Below are positions 1 through 8,669 of a DNA stretch of 40,274 nucleotides, piece by piece. The stretch is from NCBI GenBank assembly GCA_019237945.1, contig JAFAOG010000084.1, forward strand, positions 1-40,274, given 5' to 3'. The DNA is from Deltaproteobacteria bacterium. GTDB taxonomy: Bacteria > Myxococcota_A > Polyangia > Haliangiales > Haliangiaceae. The notes under the pieces were generated by a model. That model was not told where the DNA came from. It made no database searches and saw only the letters and a list, made by a program, of their open reading frames with translations. The position numbers and the translations under genes were made by a program. How positions within the stretch are numbered: position 1 is the first letter of the stretch; the number at the start of each line of letters is the position of its first letter.

Positions 1-570
1 GATGTAGTTCAAGTACTCCCGGCGCACCGGCAACGGGTTCGAGAGGTAGCTCGTCGGGATCGCGTACTCGATGACGCGCGAGTGCGCGTCGTAGGTGTCG
101 AAGTTGACGTAGAAGTGCGAGCCCGCGATCGAGGGGATCTGCCACGCGCCGACGAAGAACGAGTCGCCCGTCGCGATCTGCGCGTACAGGAGCAGCTTCT
201 GGTTGAGGCCGAACAGGTTGTTCTCGCCAAAGCCGATGCCGCCGCCGACGTTCGTCGGCTGGTTGTAGAACGCGGGCGCGATGATCCAGCTGTGCTTGTC
301 GTGCACCGTGATGTGGACGCGCATGCCGCCCTGCATCGGCTCGTAGAACACCTCGACGTCGCTGAACAGCCCGCTCGAGACGAGGCGCGACTTGACGACG
401 TCGACCATCTCGGGCTGCCAGTCGTCGCCGGTATCGATGTGAGCGATCAGCTCGACGGTATCGGTCGTCGTCTTGGTATTCCCCTCGACGACGATCTCCT
501 TGATTTCATCGGCGTACAGATTGCCGGCGAACCCACCGATCAGAGCCAGGGCCAGGACGAGCCGACGCAC
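1..570 (-). CDS. Omp85/BamA-like outer-membrane protein with POTRA domain (3' end outside window)
   Basis: The visible 190 residues start at a GTG, have a short hydrophobic signal peptide ending around LYA, and continue directly with DEIKEIVVEGNTKT, the opening of a POTRA domain (about residues 22-100, with the SGLFSDVEVFYEP turn typical of POTRA repeats). After it comes HSWIIAPAFYNQPTNVGGG and then FGENNLFGLNQKLLLYAQ, the kind of transition into a 16-strand barrel seen in BamA, TamA and other surface-antigen (Omp85) proteins. Family members insert or translocate outer-membrane proteins. Only one POTRA is visible before barrel-like sequence, fewer than the five of BamA, so a small Omp85 variant is likelier than BamA itself. 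The GTG start is supported by a TATACT box exactly 6 bases upstream. The C-terminus lies beyond base 1. Confidence 0.8.
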   Translation of the reverse strand, partial: MRRLVLALALIGGFAGNLYADEIKEIVVEGNTKTTTDTVELIAHIDTGDDWQPEMVDVVKSRLVSSGLFSDVEVFYEPMQGGMRVHITVHDKHSWIIAPAFYNQPTNVGGGIGFGENNLFGLNQKLLLYAQIATGDSFFVGAWQIPSIAGSHFYVNFDTYDAHSRVIEYAIPTSYLSNPLPVRREYLNYI

Positions 571-576
571 TCGCGG

Positions 577-582
577 AGTATA
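577..582 (-). promoter_or_regulatory. -10 box TATACT, leaderless-type promoter of the Omp85 gene
   Basis: TATACT on the minus strand is followed by 6 bases and the GTG start at 570. It is the best -10 match of the set in this window. No TTGACA-like -35 is visible 17 bases further up. Transcription would begin at or next to the start codon. Confidence 0.6.
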
Positions 583-586
583 TGTT
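581..586 (+). promoter_or_regulatory. Possible -10 box TATGTT for the YbjN-like gene
   Basis: TATGTT lies 11 bases before the ATG at 598 and overlaps the opposite-facing TATACT box by two bases, so the two divergent genes would share one AT-rich patch. A leader of about 5 bases is predicted. Confidence 0.35.
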
Positions 587-597
587 AACAACGACCC

Positions 598-1075
598 ATG
601 AATCCCGCCGAAGTGGCCACCGCGCTCCTCATCGAGAAGACGCTCGAGAACAGCCCCGCGTACCGCAAGATTGACGACACGCTGTACGTCATCAAGCAGG
701 GCTCGGCCTACGTGATGATCAGCGTGGTGCCGTGGGGGGACAACCGGGCGATGGTGCGGTGTACCGCACAGCTCGTGAAGGGCGTCGATGTCGATGGCCC
801 GCTCGCGAAGCAGCTGCTCGAGCTCAATGGTCACCTGCGTTTCGGCGCATTTGCGTGGGATCCCGGCGAGCACACGGTCCTGTTCACGCACACGATCCTC
901 GGCGGGACGACGCTCGATCCCGAGGAGCTGATGGCCACGCTGCGCGATGTGGCGCTGGTCGCTGACGAGTACGACGACAAGCTGATGAAGAAGTACGGCG
1001 GCCAGCGGATGATCGATCTGCTCGAAGAGGCCGCCATGGAGCGGATCATGGAAAAGGATCCGAAGGGGTTCCGCT

Positions 1076-1083
<8 letters not shown>
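598..1083 (+). CDS. YbjN-domain protein
   Basis: 161 residues with no signal peptide or membrane segment. The fold pattern (helix, KIDDTLYVIKQGSAYVMISV strands, long alpha/beta stretch, HLRFGAFAWDPGEHTVLFTH strands, C-terminal helices) matches the YbjN / type III secretion chaperone-like superfamily, soluble proteins of poorly defined regulatory or chaperone role. A highly charged C-terminal helix (about 125-161) carries YDDKLMKKYGG. The last 8 bases overlap the next gene, whose TTG start lies inside this reading frame, so the two are probably co-transcribed and translationally coupled. Why a YbjN protein is paired with a sulfur amino-acid enzyme is not evident. The fold assignment is by sequence impression, not by a profile search. 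Confidence 0.7.
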
Positions 1084-2238
<1,155 letters not shown>

Positions 2239-2242
<4 letters not shown>

Positions 2243-3066
2243 AAGCCGACGCCGAGCTCGGGGCCGTACAGCGCCGGCCCGACATCGAGGTCGAGCACGC
2301 GCAACGCGGCCTCGACATGGTGGAACCGCACGCCGACGCGGCCAGCAACGCCGTGCACACCGTCCTGCAGGTACGCCGCCTCGACGGTCCCCGCGATCGT
2401 CAGGTCATTCGATGCGCGATGCTCGATCCGCGCGCCGATCGTCGGCCCGGCATTCGACGTGCTGCCCGCCGGATCGCTCGTCGACAGATACATCACCCCG
2501 GTCTGCAGCCACACGCGCGTCGGCGCGTCGGCGCCGAGGTGAATGCCGGCGCTGATCTCGGGCGCCATCATCGTGACGCGCGCGCCGCTCATCTCGTTCT
2601 CGTAGTACTGCGTGACCGAGCCGTCGAGGCGCAAGCGGCGATCGACCACCGCGAGCGCCAGCGAGAACGAGCCGTCGGAGCCGATCACCTTCTGCGCGCC
2701 CGCGAAGCCGGTGACCGTCGCACCGGGGTCGCTGCTCGCGAAGCCGCCGTCCACGTTCTGATGAACGCTCGCGTCCGCCTGGAGCGCGTAGCCGCTGCAG
2801 TCGTGGTCGTAGATCGTGTTGCGATACGCCGGATCGCGCTCGCGCGCCCCGAGGTAGCGCCGGCAGCCCTCCGCGCGATCGAGGATGCTGTTCGAGCCGG
2901 TGGTCCCCGAGCTGCCCTGCGCGCCCGAGGACGCCGCCGCGCCCGCGAGGCCCGCACTGACCTGCCCGAGCGGCCCCGAGCCGCCGCCGCTGGGGTGTAC
3001 GCCTCCCGTGCGGTCGGCGAACGCGGGGGATGACAGCGCGATGACGGCGAGCAAGACGGTTCGCAT
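2239..3066 (-). CDS. Secreted/outer-membrane beta-barrel-like protein of unknown function
   Basis: 275 residues. A clean Sec signal peptide (MRTVLLAVIALSSPAFA, cleavage after AFA) precedes a low-complexity Gly/Ser/Ala linker (about 20-60), then a segment with two cysteines (EGCRRYLG and HDCSGYAL, possible disulfide). From about residue 95 onward the sequence is made of short alternating hydrophobic/polar stretches (FSLALAVVDRRLRLDGSV, TRVWLQTGVMYLS, NLDTI-like turns) and ends in GVGF, a terminal aromatic as in outer-membrane barrel proteins. No family was recognised. It is transcribed away from the sigma-factor gene but on the same strand, 143 bases downstream of it, with a cluster of GTTGC/GCAAC repeats between them. 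No leaderless-type box is visible at its ATG. Confidence 0.65.
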
Positions 3067-3145
3067 GGGGAACGCCCGAGCACGCGCCGTGCCTCATCCG
3101 CGTGCGCGCAGTTCCACGACGATCGCGCGCCGCGGCCGCGGGACT

Positions 3146-3188
3146 GTTGCGCTGCAACCACACCGCTGTTGCAACCGCGATGCGTTGC
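3146..3188. promoter_or_regulatory. Cluster of GTTGC/GCAAC inverted repeats, possible operator
   Basis: GTTGC-GCT-GCAAC (3146-3158), the perfect palindrome GTTGCAAC (3168-3175) and a further GTTGC (3184-3188) lie within 43 bases in the gap between two minus-strand genes, about 80-120 bases upstream of the start at 3066. The spacing between centres is about 20 bases, roughly two helical turns. The 5-bp stems are too short for an intrinsic terminator and no T-run follows. Confidence 0.35.
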
Positions 3189-3209
3189 GGAATGGTTAAG
3201 GCGTGACGG

Positions 3210-4010
3210 CTACGCGGACAGCTGGTTGATCAACCGCGCGCCGAGATCCTCGGGAGGATCCGGCTCGGGCAGGCCGCCGTAGATCGCGCCGATGTCGCGC
3301 ATCGGGGCGTCGTCGTTGCCTTCGCCGGTGCCGTACTTGCCGTACGGGACCAGGTGCTTGCTGCGTAGCGACACCTCGCCCGCGACCGGCGGCGACTGCG
3401 TCTGCTTGATGAAGCCGCGCGCGAGCGCCGTCCCGACACGCGCCGGGCAGCGGCACGGGTTCATCGGGTTGACGTGCTCGCACCGCGGCGCGAGGTAGTC
3501 GCCGACTTTCTTGCGCGCGCGCGACAGCCGGACCTTGTAGGCGCTCTCGGTGATCCCGAGGCTCTTCGCCGCCGCCTCGTCATTGAGCTTGAGCACGTGG
3601 CACACGACGAACGCGGCGCGCTCGCCCGGCGGCAAGCAGTTGACGACCGCCGTCATGCAGCCCTGCTTCATCTCCCACAGCAGAAAGTCGCGCCCCGGAT
3701 CATTGAGCGAGCGCACGACATCGGTGCGCGTCGCTTCGCTGCGCAGCGTCTCGTCCAGCGTGTCGAAGTTGATCTCCGGCTGACGTGGCAACCGGTCCTC
3801 GGCGATCTGGTTCGCGATGCCGAGCAGCCAGACTTCCTGATCGGCGTGCGTGGCCGGCGCGTCCTGCGTGGTCGCGGTGGTGAAGACGTCGGCGAGGTAG
3901 CGCTCGGCGCGATCGCGATCGAGCGTGAGGCGGAACAGGAAATTGTAGACGCGACGCCAGTGGGGCTCGATGAGCCCGCGCACCCGTTCGCGATCCAGCT
4001 TTGCAGCCAT
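3210..4010 (-). CDS. ECF-type RNA polymerase sigma factor with Cys/His C-terminal extension
   Basis: 266 residues. Region 2 is at about residues 10-75 (WRRVYNFLFRLTLDRDRAERYLADVF, then EVWLLGIANQIAEDRL), and region 4 at about 110-165 (LPPGERAAFVVCHVLKLNDEAAAKSLGI, then the recognition helix TESAYKVRLSRARKKV). A C-terminal extension follows (about 170-266), beginning APRCEHVNPMNPCRCPAR, a C-x-H-x7-C-x-C arrangement that could bind a metal. Similar Cys/His tails occur on some ECF sigma factors, from memory. Residues after 195 are Pro/Gly-rich with no recognised domain. No anti-sigma gene sits next to it; the divergent neighbour 39 bases away is an Ig-like lipoprotein. The regulon is unknown. 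The ATG start is supported by region 2 beginning directly after it. Confidence 0.85.
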   Translation of the reverse strand: MAAKLDRERVRGLIEPHWRRVYNFLFRLTLDRDRAERYLADVFTTATTQDAPATHADQEVWLLGIANQIAEDRLPRQPEINFDTLDETLRSEATRTDVVRSLNDPGRDFLLWEMKQGCMTAVVNCLPPGERAAFVVCHVLKLNDEAAAKSLGITESAYKVRLSRARKKVGDYLAPRCEHVNPMNPCRCPARVGTALARGFIKQTQSPPVAGEVSLRSKHLVPYGKYGTGEGNDDAPMRDIGAIYGGLPEPDPPEDLGARLINQLSA

Positions 4011-4021
4011 CTGGTTTGGGC

Positions 4022-4027
4022 ATGGTA
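4022..4027 (-). promoter_or_regulatory. Possible -10 box TACCAT of the sigma-factor gene
   Basis: TACCAT on the minus strand lies 11 bases before the ATG at 4010 and predicts a leader of about 5 bases. The 39-base gap also holds the opposite-facing TACCGT box, so the two promoters would be interleaved. Confidence 0.35.
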
Positions 4028-4035
4028 CACCGTGT

Positions 4036-4041
4036 TACCGT
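4036..4041 (+). promoter_or_regulatory. Possible -10 box TACCGT of the Ig-like lipoprotein gene
   Basis: TACCGT lies 5 bases before an in-frame GTG (4047) and 8 before the ATG (4050). If the leaderless pattern holds, GTG 4047 may be the true first codon. Confidence 0.35.
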
Positions 4042-4049
4042 CGAACGTG

Positions 4050-4868
4050 ATGCTAGGGCGCGTTCTCGGTGCGGGGCTCTTCGCAGCCCTCGCCGGCTGC
4101 TACAGCCCGCCGGAACCCGACTGTGGCTTCGCGTGCGGCCCGGGCGGGGCGTGCCCTGCGGATTATTCCTGCGCGTCGGATCACGTCTGCCATCACACCG
4201 GCTTCTCGGGCACCTGCCCTGCCCGAACGGCGGATGCAGCGGCCGATGCCGCACCATTTGCGATCGTCTCCACGAACCCCGCCGATGGCGCGACCGGCGT
4301 GTCGGTCGGCCAGGTGATCGTCGCGAACGTCGATCGCGATGTCGATGGCGTCGACAGCACGACGTTCTCCCTGGAGCAAGATGCGACACCCGTCGCCGGC
4401 ACCGCGAGCTACAGCCTCGGCTCGTTCCACCTGCGGTTCGTGCCCGCGCTCCAGCTCGACCCGAACACGACCTACACCGCCGTGATCGGCACGGGCATCC
4501 ACGCTCACAACGCGGACGGTAACCTGATGCCGGCGACGTGGTCGTTCACGACGGGCGCCGACACGGTCGTGCCGCACCTCGCGCAGTCGAACCCGATGGC
4601 GAACGCGGTCAACGTGCCGACGACCTCGACCGTGACGCTCTATTTCGATGAGCCGGTGATGGGCGTCGACACGACGAGCGTGACCGTCACCGCCGGCGTC
4701 ACGCCGGTTGTCGGCGCGATCAGCGCGACCGATGCTCACACCTACGTGTTCACGCCGACCGCCGCGCTCGCGGCCGCGACGACGTACACGGTCGCGCTGA
4801 CGAACGCGATCACCGACAACTACGGCAACGCGCTCGCGCCGGTCAGCTTCACGTTCACGACGCAGTAG
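4050..4868 (+). CDS. Lipoprotein with two bacterial Ig-like (Big_5/SbsA-type) domains
   Basis: 272 residues from the ATG (a GTG one codon earlier is also in frame). The signal peptide ends in the lipobox LAGC with C17 as lipidated cysteine. Residues 17-58 are cysteine-rich (CYSPPEPDCGFACGPGGACP, then CASDHVCH and GTCP), eight cysteines in about 42 residues that probably form disulfides in a small EGF-like or dickkopf-like knot. An Ala/Asp linker leads to two tandem Ig-like repeats at about 70-170 and 172-272. Each has the signature of this fold: a STNPADGATGV / QSNPMANAVNV opening, then L-x-PNTTY / AAATTYTV, and a closing SFTT. Such proteins are envelope- or surface-exposed; no enzyme motif is present. 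It is divergent from the sigma-factor gene, which makes it a candidate target. The 3' end overlaps the convergent adenosine deaminase by 14 bases. Confidence 0.8.
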   Translation: MLGRVLGAGLFAALAGCYSPPEPDCGFACGPGGACPADYSCASDHVCHHTGFSGTCPARTADAAADAAPFAIVSTNPADGATGVSVGQVIVANVDRDVDGVDSTTFSLEQDATPVAGTASYSLGSFHLRFVPALQLDPNTTYTAVIGTGIHAHNADGNLMPATWSFTTGADTVVPHLAQSNPMANAVNVPTTSTVTLYFDEPVMGVDTTSVTVTAGVTPVVGAISATDAHTYVFTPTAALAAATTYTVALTNAITDNYGNALAPVSFTFTTQ

Positions 4869-5925
4869 TGAGCTTGGGCTTGCCCCACGTGGCCAGATCG
4901 ATCGCGGCGAGCTCGCGGCTGATCTCGGCGACGAGGTCGGCCTTCTCGCGGTACGGCATGAACGCGCTCTTGAAGCCCGCGATGATGATCTCCTTGATCG
5001 TGTCGAGGCTCCAGCCGTAGTGCGTATGGCACAGGTGGAGCTCCTTCGACGCGGTCGTGTCACTCATCAGGCGGTTGTCGGTGTTGATCGTCACGCGCAG
5101 GCCGTAGTCGACGTAGAAGTCGACCGGGTGCGTCTCCCAGCTCGCGGCGGCGCGCGTCTGGAGGTTGGACGACGGGCAGACCTCGAGCGGGATGCGGTGG
5201 TCGTTGACGAAGTTGAGCAGATCGCCCGACTCGACGAGCCGCGTGCCGTGACCGATGCGATGCGCGCCGCACTTGTGGATCGCCTGGTGGACCGAGTCGG
5301 GGCCGAACGACTCGCCGGCGTGCGCGGTGCAGTTGATGTTGTTGTCGATCACGAGCTGGAACGCGGCGCGGTGCAGCTTGGCCGGGTTGCCCGTCTCGGA
5401 GCCGGCGAGATCGAAGCCGACGACGCCGCGGTTCTTGAACGCGACGCAAAGCTCCGCGATCTTGAGCGAGGACTCGGGGCCGACCGAACGGATCGCGCAC
5501 AGGATCACGCCGTAGCGGATGCCGAGCTCGCGCTTCGCGGTACGAAGTCCTCGCAGAACGGCCTCGACGACCTTCGCCGGCGAGAGACCGTTGCGGATGT
5601 GCAGCAGCGGGCAGTACCGCACCTCGAGGTAACGGACGTTCTCGTGCCAGGCGTCGACGGCGAGCTCGTACGCGACGCGCTCGAGCGCTTCTTCTTCCTG
5701 GAGGACGCTGAGCGTGATGTCGAACGCACGCAGGTAGTCGTCGAGCGAGGTGACGTGCTCGCCGGCGTAGAGCATCCGGAACAGCGCGTCGCGGTCGAAC
5801 GTCGGCAGCTTGACGTTCTGCTTCCTTGCGAGATCGATCACCGTGTCGAGACGGAGCGAACCGTCGAGATGACAGTGCAGATCGGTCTTGGGGAGCCGAT
5901 GGATGAGATCGAACGGGATCTCCAT
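4855..5925 (-). CDS. add: Adenosine deaminase
   Basis: 356 residues, normal length. It hydrolyses adenosine or deoxyadenosine to inosine in the cytosol for purine salvage. Catalytic landmarks are all present: HCHLDGSLR (H17 and H19, zinc ligands), HAGE (H202 and the catalytic E204), IGHG (H226) and INTDN with D283 as zinc ligand. The residue after that aspartate is Asn rather than the Asp of mouse and E. coli enzymes, and the stretch NTDNRLMSDT resembles the actinobacterial-type enzymes. Deamination of another purine or aminodeoxyfutalosine cannot be excluded by eye. The ATG at 5925 is chosen because the family begins a few residues before LPKTDLHCHL and a TATGGT box sits 6 bases upstream. 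The open frame continues far upstream but carries only antisense-type sequence. Confidence 0.9.
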   Translation of the reverse strand: MEIPFDLIHRLPKTDLHCHLDGSLRLDTVIDLARKQNVKLPTFDRDALFRMLYAGEHVTSLDDYLRAFDITLSVLQEEEALERVAYELAVDAWHENVRYLEVRYCPLLHIRNGLSPAKVVEAVLRGLRTAKRELGIRYGVILCAIRSVGPESSLKIAELCVAFKNRGVVGFDLAGSETGNPAKLHRAAFQLVIDNNINCTAHAGESFGPDSVHQAIHKCGAHRIGHGTRLVESGDLLNFVNDHRIPLEVCPSSNLQTRAAASWETHPVDFYVDYGLRVTINTDNRLMSDTTASKELHLCHTHYGWSLDTIKEIIIAGFKSAFMPYREKADLVAEISRELAAIDLATWGKPKLTTAS

Positions 5926-5931
5926 TCGGGC

Positions 5932-5937
5932 ACCATA
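5932..5937 (-). promoter_or_regulatory. -10 box TATGGT, leaderless-type promoter of add
   Basis: TATGGT on the minus strand, 6 bases, then the ATG at 5925. No Shine-Dalgarno fits in those 6 bases (GCCCGA). Confidence 0.55.
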
Positions 5938-5976
5938 GGCCCCGGGGCACGGCGGATGCAATACGTGCGAATTGCC

Positions 5977-6465
5977 ATGAAATCCTCCGCACTTTTCACG
6001 CTCATCCTCGTCGGCGCCGTCGCGACTGCGTCGGCGCAGCCCGAGCCCGCGGAGCCCAGCGGGCGCCTCAGCTACACGGAGACTGGTGCCGCGGCGAAGC
6101 CCGCCGCAGCGCAGCAGGCCGGTGGTGAAGTGCAGCTCGCGGACCCTACGTCGGCCAATCACGGCACCGAGTTCATCGTGGTTGGCAGGGATGCGGGTAC
6201 GTTCTCGCAGCTCCGACTCGCCGCCACGAACGGCAAGGTGATCGTTCGCCGCGTGCGCATCTTCTTCGATGACGGCGAGCAGCAGGCGGTCAACGTCGAC
6301 AGCGTGCTCGACGGCAAGAAGGGCGCGATCTTGAACCTCAAGGCGGCCAAACCGATCGATCACATCACGGTGTCGACCGAGCCGGGGCACGGCACGTACG
6401 CGCTCTACGGTACCGCCGCGAGCGGCAACCTGACCGCGAACAGCCTTGAGCAAAACGTGAAGTGA
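5977..6465 (+). CDS. Secreted DUF2541-like protein (paralog 1)
   Basis: 162 residues. Signal peptide MKSSALFTLILVGAVATASA with cleavage before QPEP, an Ala/Pro-rich linker to about residue 60, then one compact beta-rich domain (about 62-155). The domain reads F-SQLRLAATNGKVIVRRV, FFDDGEQQAVNV, GAILNLKAA, IDHITVS and YALYG. The same framework (F-x-x-LR, GEQQ-x-V/I-x-V, ITV, final G) recurs in the protein at 11100-11525, so the two are paralogs. It resembles small periplasmic DUF2541-type proteins of unknown function, although the link to that family is tentative. An in-frame ATG at 5956 would add seven residues before the signal peptide and is less likely. It stands 51 bases from the divergent add gene and 12 bases before the HTTM gene. 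Confidence 0.65.
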   Translation: MKSSALFTLILVGAVATASAQPEPAEPSGRLSYTETGAAAKPAAAQQAGGEVQLADPTSANHGTEFIVVGRDAGTFSQLRLAATNGKVIVRRVRIFFDDGEQQAVNVDSVLDGKKGAILNLKAAKPIDHITVSTEPGHGTYALYGTAASGNLTANSLEQNVK

Positions 6466-6471
6466 TAGCTT
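6466..6471 (+). promoter_or_regulatory. -10 box TAGCTT, leaderless-type promoter of the HTTM gene
   Basis: TAGCTT starts directly after the upstream stop codon, followed by CGCGGC (6 bases) and the GTG at 6478. It suggests a separate promoter although the genes are only 12 bases apart. Confidence 0.45.
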
Positions 6472-6477
6472 CGCGGC

Positions 6478-8013
6478 GTGAGCCGCTGGCAGCGCTACTG
6501 GTTCGCCGAAGGCGGACGCCATTCGGCGGCGGTGCTGCGGATCGCGATCGCGCTGGCGCTGATGTTCACGCTCGCGCGGCTGCGCGGCACGTGGCCGGCG
6601 AACGCGCCCGGCTCGCCGACCTACGAGGGCGTGTACCGGCCGATCGGCGTGTGGATGCTGTTCGGGCATCATGCGCCGCCGGTCGCCGTGATCGACGCGC
6701 TGTGGGCGATCGCGTGGATGGGCGCGCTGTTCATGCTCGCCGGCGCATTCACGCGTGTGGCGACGGCGGTCGCGTTTGTCGCGGGCGTGGCGCTCGCCGC
6801 CTTGTCGTACGCGGGGACGAAGGGCTGGTCGCATCAGTACAACGTCGTGTTCATCGCGCTGCTCGCGTTCCTGGGCGCGCGCGGCGGCGACGTGTGGAGC
6901 TGGGACGCGTACTGGCGGCGCGCGAAGGGCCTGCCGGAGCTCGATGTGCCGCGCGGCTATCAGTGGAGCGTGCGGCTCGTGCAGCTCGCGGTCGCGCTGA
7001 TGTTCGCGTCGGGGATGTTCCACAAGGTGCTGCACGGCCACATGACGCTGCGCTGGGCGTTCTCCGACAACCTGCGCCACCACCTGCTCGTCCGCTACGA
7101 CCTCGCGGGGCTGCCGCGGCCCGCGATCGTCGACTACCTCATCGACCGCTCGTGGGCGTGGCAGGCGGCGGCCGCGCTCAACTTGCTGACGCAGACGATC
7201 CCGCTGACGGCGGTGTTCCTCGTGCGGCGGCCGGTGCTGCGCGCGTGCGCCGGCATGTTCTTCGTGCTCGAGACCGTCGCGCTCGGCGTCGTGATGCAGC
7301 TGTGGAACCTGCACTGGTTGCCGCTCGTGGCGGCGTTCATCGACTGGGATGCGCTGCTGCGCAAGCGCGACGTGCCGGCGACGCCCGACGGGTGGACGCC
7401 GCCGCGCGGGCCATCGATCTTCGTGATCGCGTTCGTCGTCTATGACGTCATCGTCGCGTTCACGCCGAGCATCGACCAGCGCATCGGCACGTATCCGATC
7501 TCGGCGTTCCCGATGTTCGCGCAGATCCGCGCGCGCGAGCCGCTCGCGAAGCACCAGCCGTACAGCGTGCCGGCCGTGCACTTCGAGCTCGACGCGCAAG
7601 GCCCGACGCCCGGGGCCGACGAAGCGCTCGACTACACGTACCGCGCGCTGCTCCAGGTTCGCGATGCGCGCGAGCTGCAGAAGCGTCTCGCCGGGATCCT
7701 CGCCGATGCGCAGCGGCGCTGGCCGGGCGCGAACATCACGCGGGTGCGCGCGTGGCTGATGATCCTCGAGGCGCCCGCGTATCCGGCGCCGGCGCGCTTC
7801 GAGGCGCATCCGATCGCGATCATGGGCGAGGTCGACGGGCAGTTCCGCTCGCAGCTGCAGGCCAAGCCGCCGGCGGGCGCGGTCGACTACTACGCCGACG
7901 ACATCCCCGACAAGCACACCGGCGAGGTGCCGAAGAGCGGCGCGCTCGTCGTCGTCACGACGATCGACGGCAAGCCGTGGCTCGTCTACGCGCGCAATCA
8001 GCGCTTGCAGTGA
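6478..8013 (+). CDS. HTTM-type (horizontally transferred transmembrane / gamma-carboxylase-like) membrane protein
   Basis: 511 residues from a GTG. The N-terminal two thirds hold about eight hydrophobic helices (near 20-37, 70-110, 120-140, 165-182, 220-250, 255-285, 320-335). The pattern of an early WFAEGG...LRIAIALAL helix, a GVWMLFGHHAPP loop and a GMFHKVLHGHMTLRWAF segment fits the HTTM family related to vitamin-K-dependent gamma-carboxylase. The C-terminal part (about 340-511) is soluble and lies outside the membrane. It contains a repeated theme of long polar strands and ends in a Lys/Trp-containing tail, with no recognised domain. Whether it modifies proteins or lipids is unknown; catalytic carboxylase residues cannot be confirmed here. 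The 3' end overlaps the convergent CE4-like gene by 16 bases. Confidence 0.65.
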   Translation: MSRWQRYWFAEGGRHSAAVLRIAIALALMFTLARLRGTWPANAPGSPTYEGVYRPIGVWMLFGHHAPPVAVIDALWAIAWMGALFMLAGAFTRVATAVAFVAGVALAALSYAGTKGWSHQYNVVFIALLAFLGARGGDVWSWDAYWRRAKGLPELDVPRGYQWSVRLVQLAVALMFASGMFHKVLHGHMTLRWAFSDNLRHHLLVRYDLAGLPRPAIVDYLIDRSWAWQAAAALNLLTQTIPLTAVFLVRRPVLRACAGMFFVLETVALGVVMQLWNLHWLPLVAAFIDWDALLRKRDVPATPDGWTPPRGPSIFVIAFVVYDVIVAFTPSIDQRIGTYPISAFPMFAQIRAREPLAKHQPYSVPAVHFELDAQGPTPGADEALDYTYRALLQVRDARELQKRLAGILADAQRRWPGANITRVRAWLMILEAPAYPAPARFEAHPIAIMGEVDGQFRSQLQAKPPAGAVDYYADDIPDKHTGEVPKSGALVVVTTIDGKPWLVYARNQRLQ

Positions 8014-8663
8014 GAGCCGGTCGCACGGACGTACGGGACGCGCGCGAGCACGGCGGCGTCGAGCTCGTCGTTGCGCTCGCCGAACGGATACGCGAAGAAC
8101 TGCGGCTCGAGGCCGTGATCGCGCATGACCTGGATCGAGGGATCGACTTCGTCGGCGAGCCACGCGTCGAGGCCGTGGTCGGCGACGTAGGTCAGCGGCT
8201 TCATGTGATTGACGGTGTGCGGCTCGAGCTCGTTGCCGTCGGCCGCGAGCTGCATCAGCTCGTCGATCTGCTGCGGGCCCTGCTGGTACCAGCGCGACAC
8301 GAAGAACGTCAGGTGCGCGTCGTACTGCGCGAGCAGCGGACGCAGCGCGTACCAGTCATCGATCGCGTTGTCGTCGATCGCGATCGCGATCGCGGGCCGG
8401 TGCGTATCGGCGATCTGATCGTAGCGGATCACCGGCAGCTGGTAGTCCTTCGCCGCTTGCAGCACGCGCTCGAGCGTCTCGATCTTGAGCTGCACGCCCG
8501 GCACGTGGCCGTGGAACAGCTTCACGCCGTGGACGTGCGCGAGCTGATCGTCGAGGCGCCACCACGTCGGATCCTTGCCCGCGCCGTCGAGCGCCTCGCT
8601 GCACAGGACCTGCGGGTCCTCCGTGACGCAGCCGGCAAGCAACAGACAGACGAGGAGACGCAC
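7998..8663 (-). CDS. Lipoprotein with polysaccharide-deacetylase (CE4/NodB-like) fold
   Basis: 221 residues from a GTG. The signal peptide is very short with lipobox LAGC (C12). The body follows the CE4 plan: AIAIAIDDNAIDDW (strand plus motif 1, normally TFDDG), LTFFVSRWYQQGP, NELEPHTVNH (motif 2, H-x3-H zinc ligands present) and FFAYPFGERND (motif 3 region). Family members remove N-acetyl groups from peptidoglycan or capsule sugars. Motif 1 keeps the double Asp but has Asn in place of Gly, and the C-terminal catalytic His motif (LHD) is not evident, so activity may be altered or lost. The anchor suggests the periplasmic face or cell surface. It shares a strand with, and starts 15 bases after, the large membrane-protein gene, but has its own -10-like box in that gap. 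Confidence 0.65.
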   Translation of the reverse strand: MRLLVCLLLAGCVTEDPQVLCSEALDGAGKDPTWWRLDDQLAHVHGVKLFHGHVPGVQLKIETLERVLQAAKDYQLPVIRYDQIADTHRPAIAIAIDDNAIDDWYALRPLLAQYDAHLTFFVSRWYQQGPQQIDELMQLAADGNELEPHTVNHMKPLTYVADHGLDAWLADEVDPSIQVMRDHGLEPQFFAYPFGERNDELDAAVLARVPYVRATGSHCKR

Positions 8664-8669
8664 GACGGC

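Noticed and set aside
2885-3199. A + strand 104-codon frame over the barrel-like gene start
   Set aside because: Antisense to a gene with a signal peptide; composition is Pro/Arg-biased with no start signal.
4024-4039. GGTACACCGTGTTACC as an operator palindrome between sigma factor and lipoprotein
   Set aside because: Only the outer GGTA/TACC pair is truly symmetric; inner bases do not match.
5926-8163. N-terminal extension of adenosine deaminase by over 700 codons
   Set aside because: The frame stays open upstream, but the sequence is antisense of the HTTM and DUF2541-like genes. The family start and a -10 box sit at 5925-5937.
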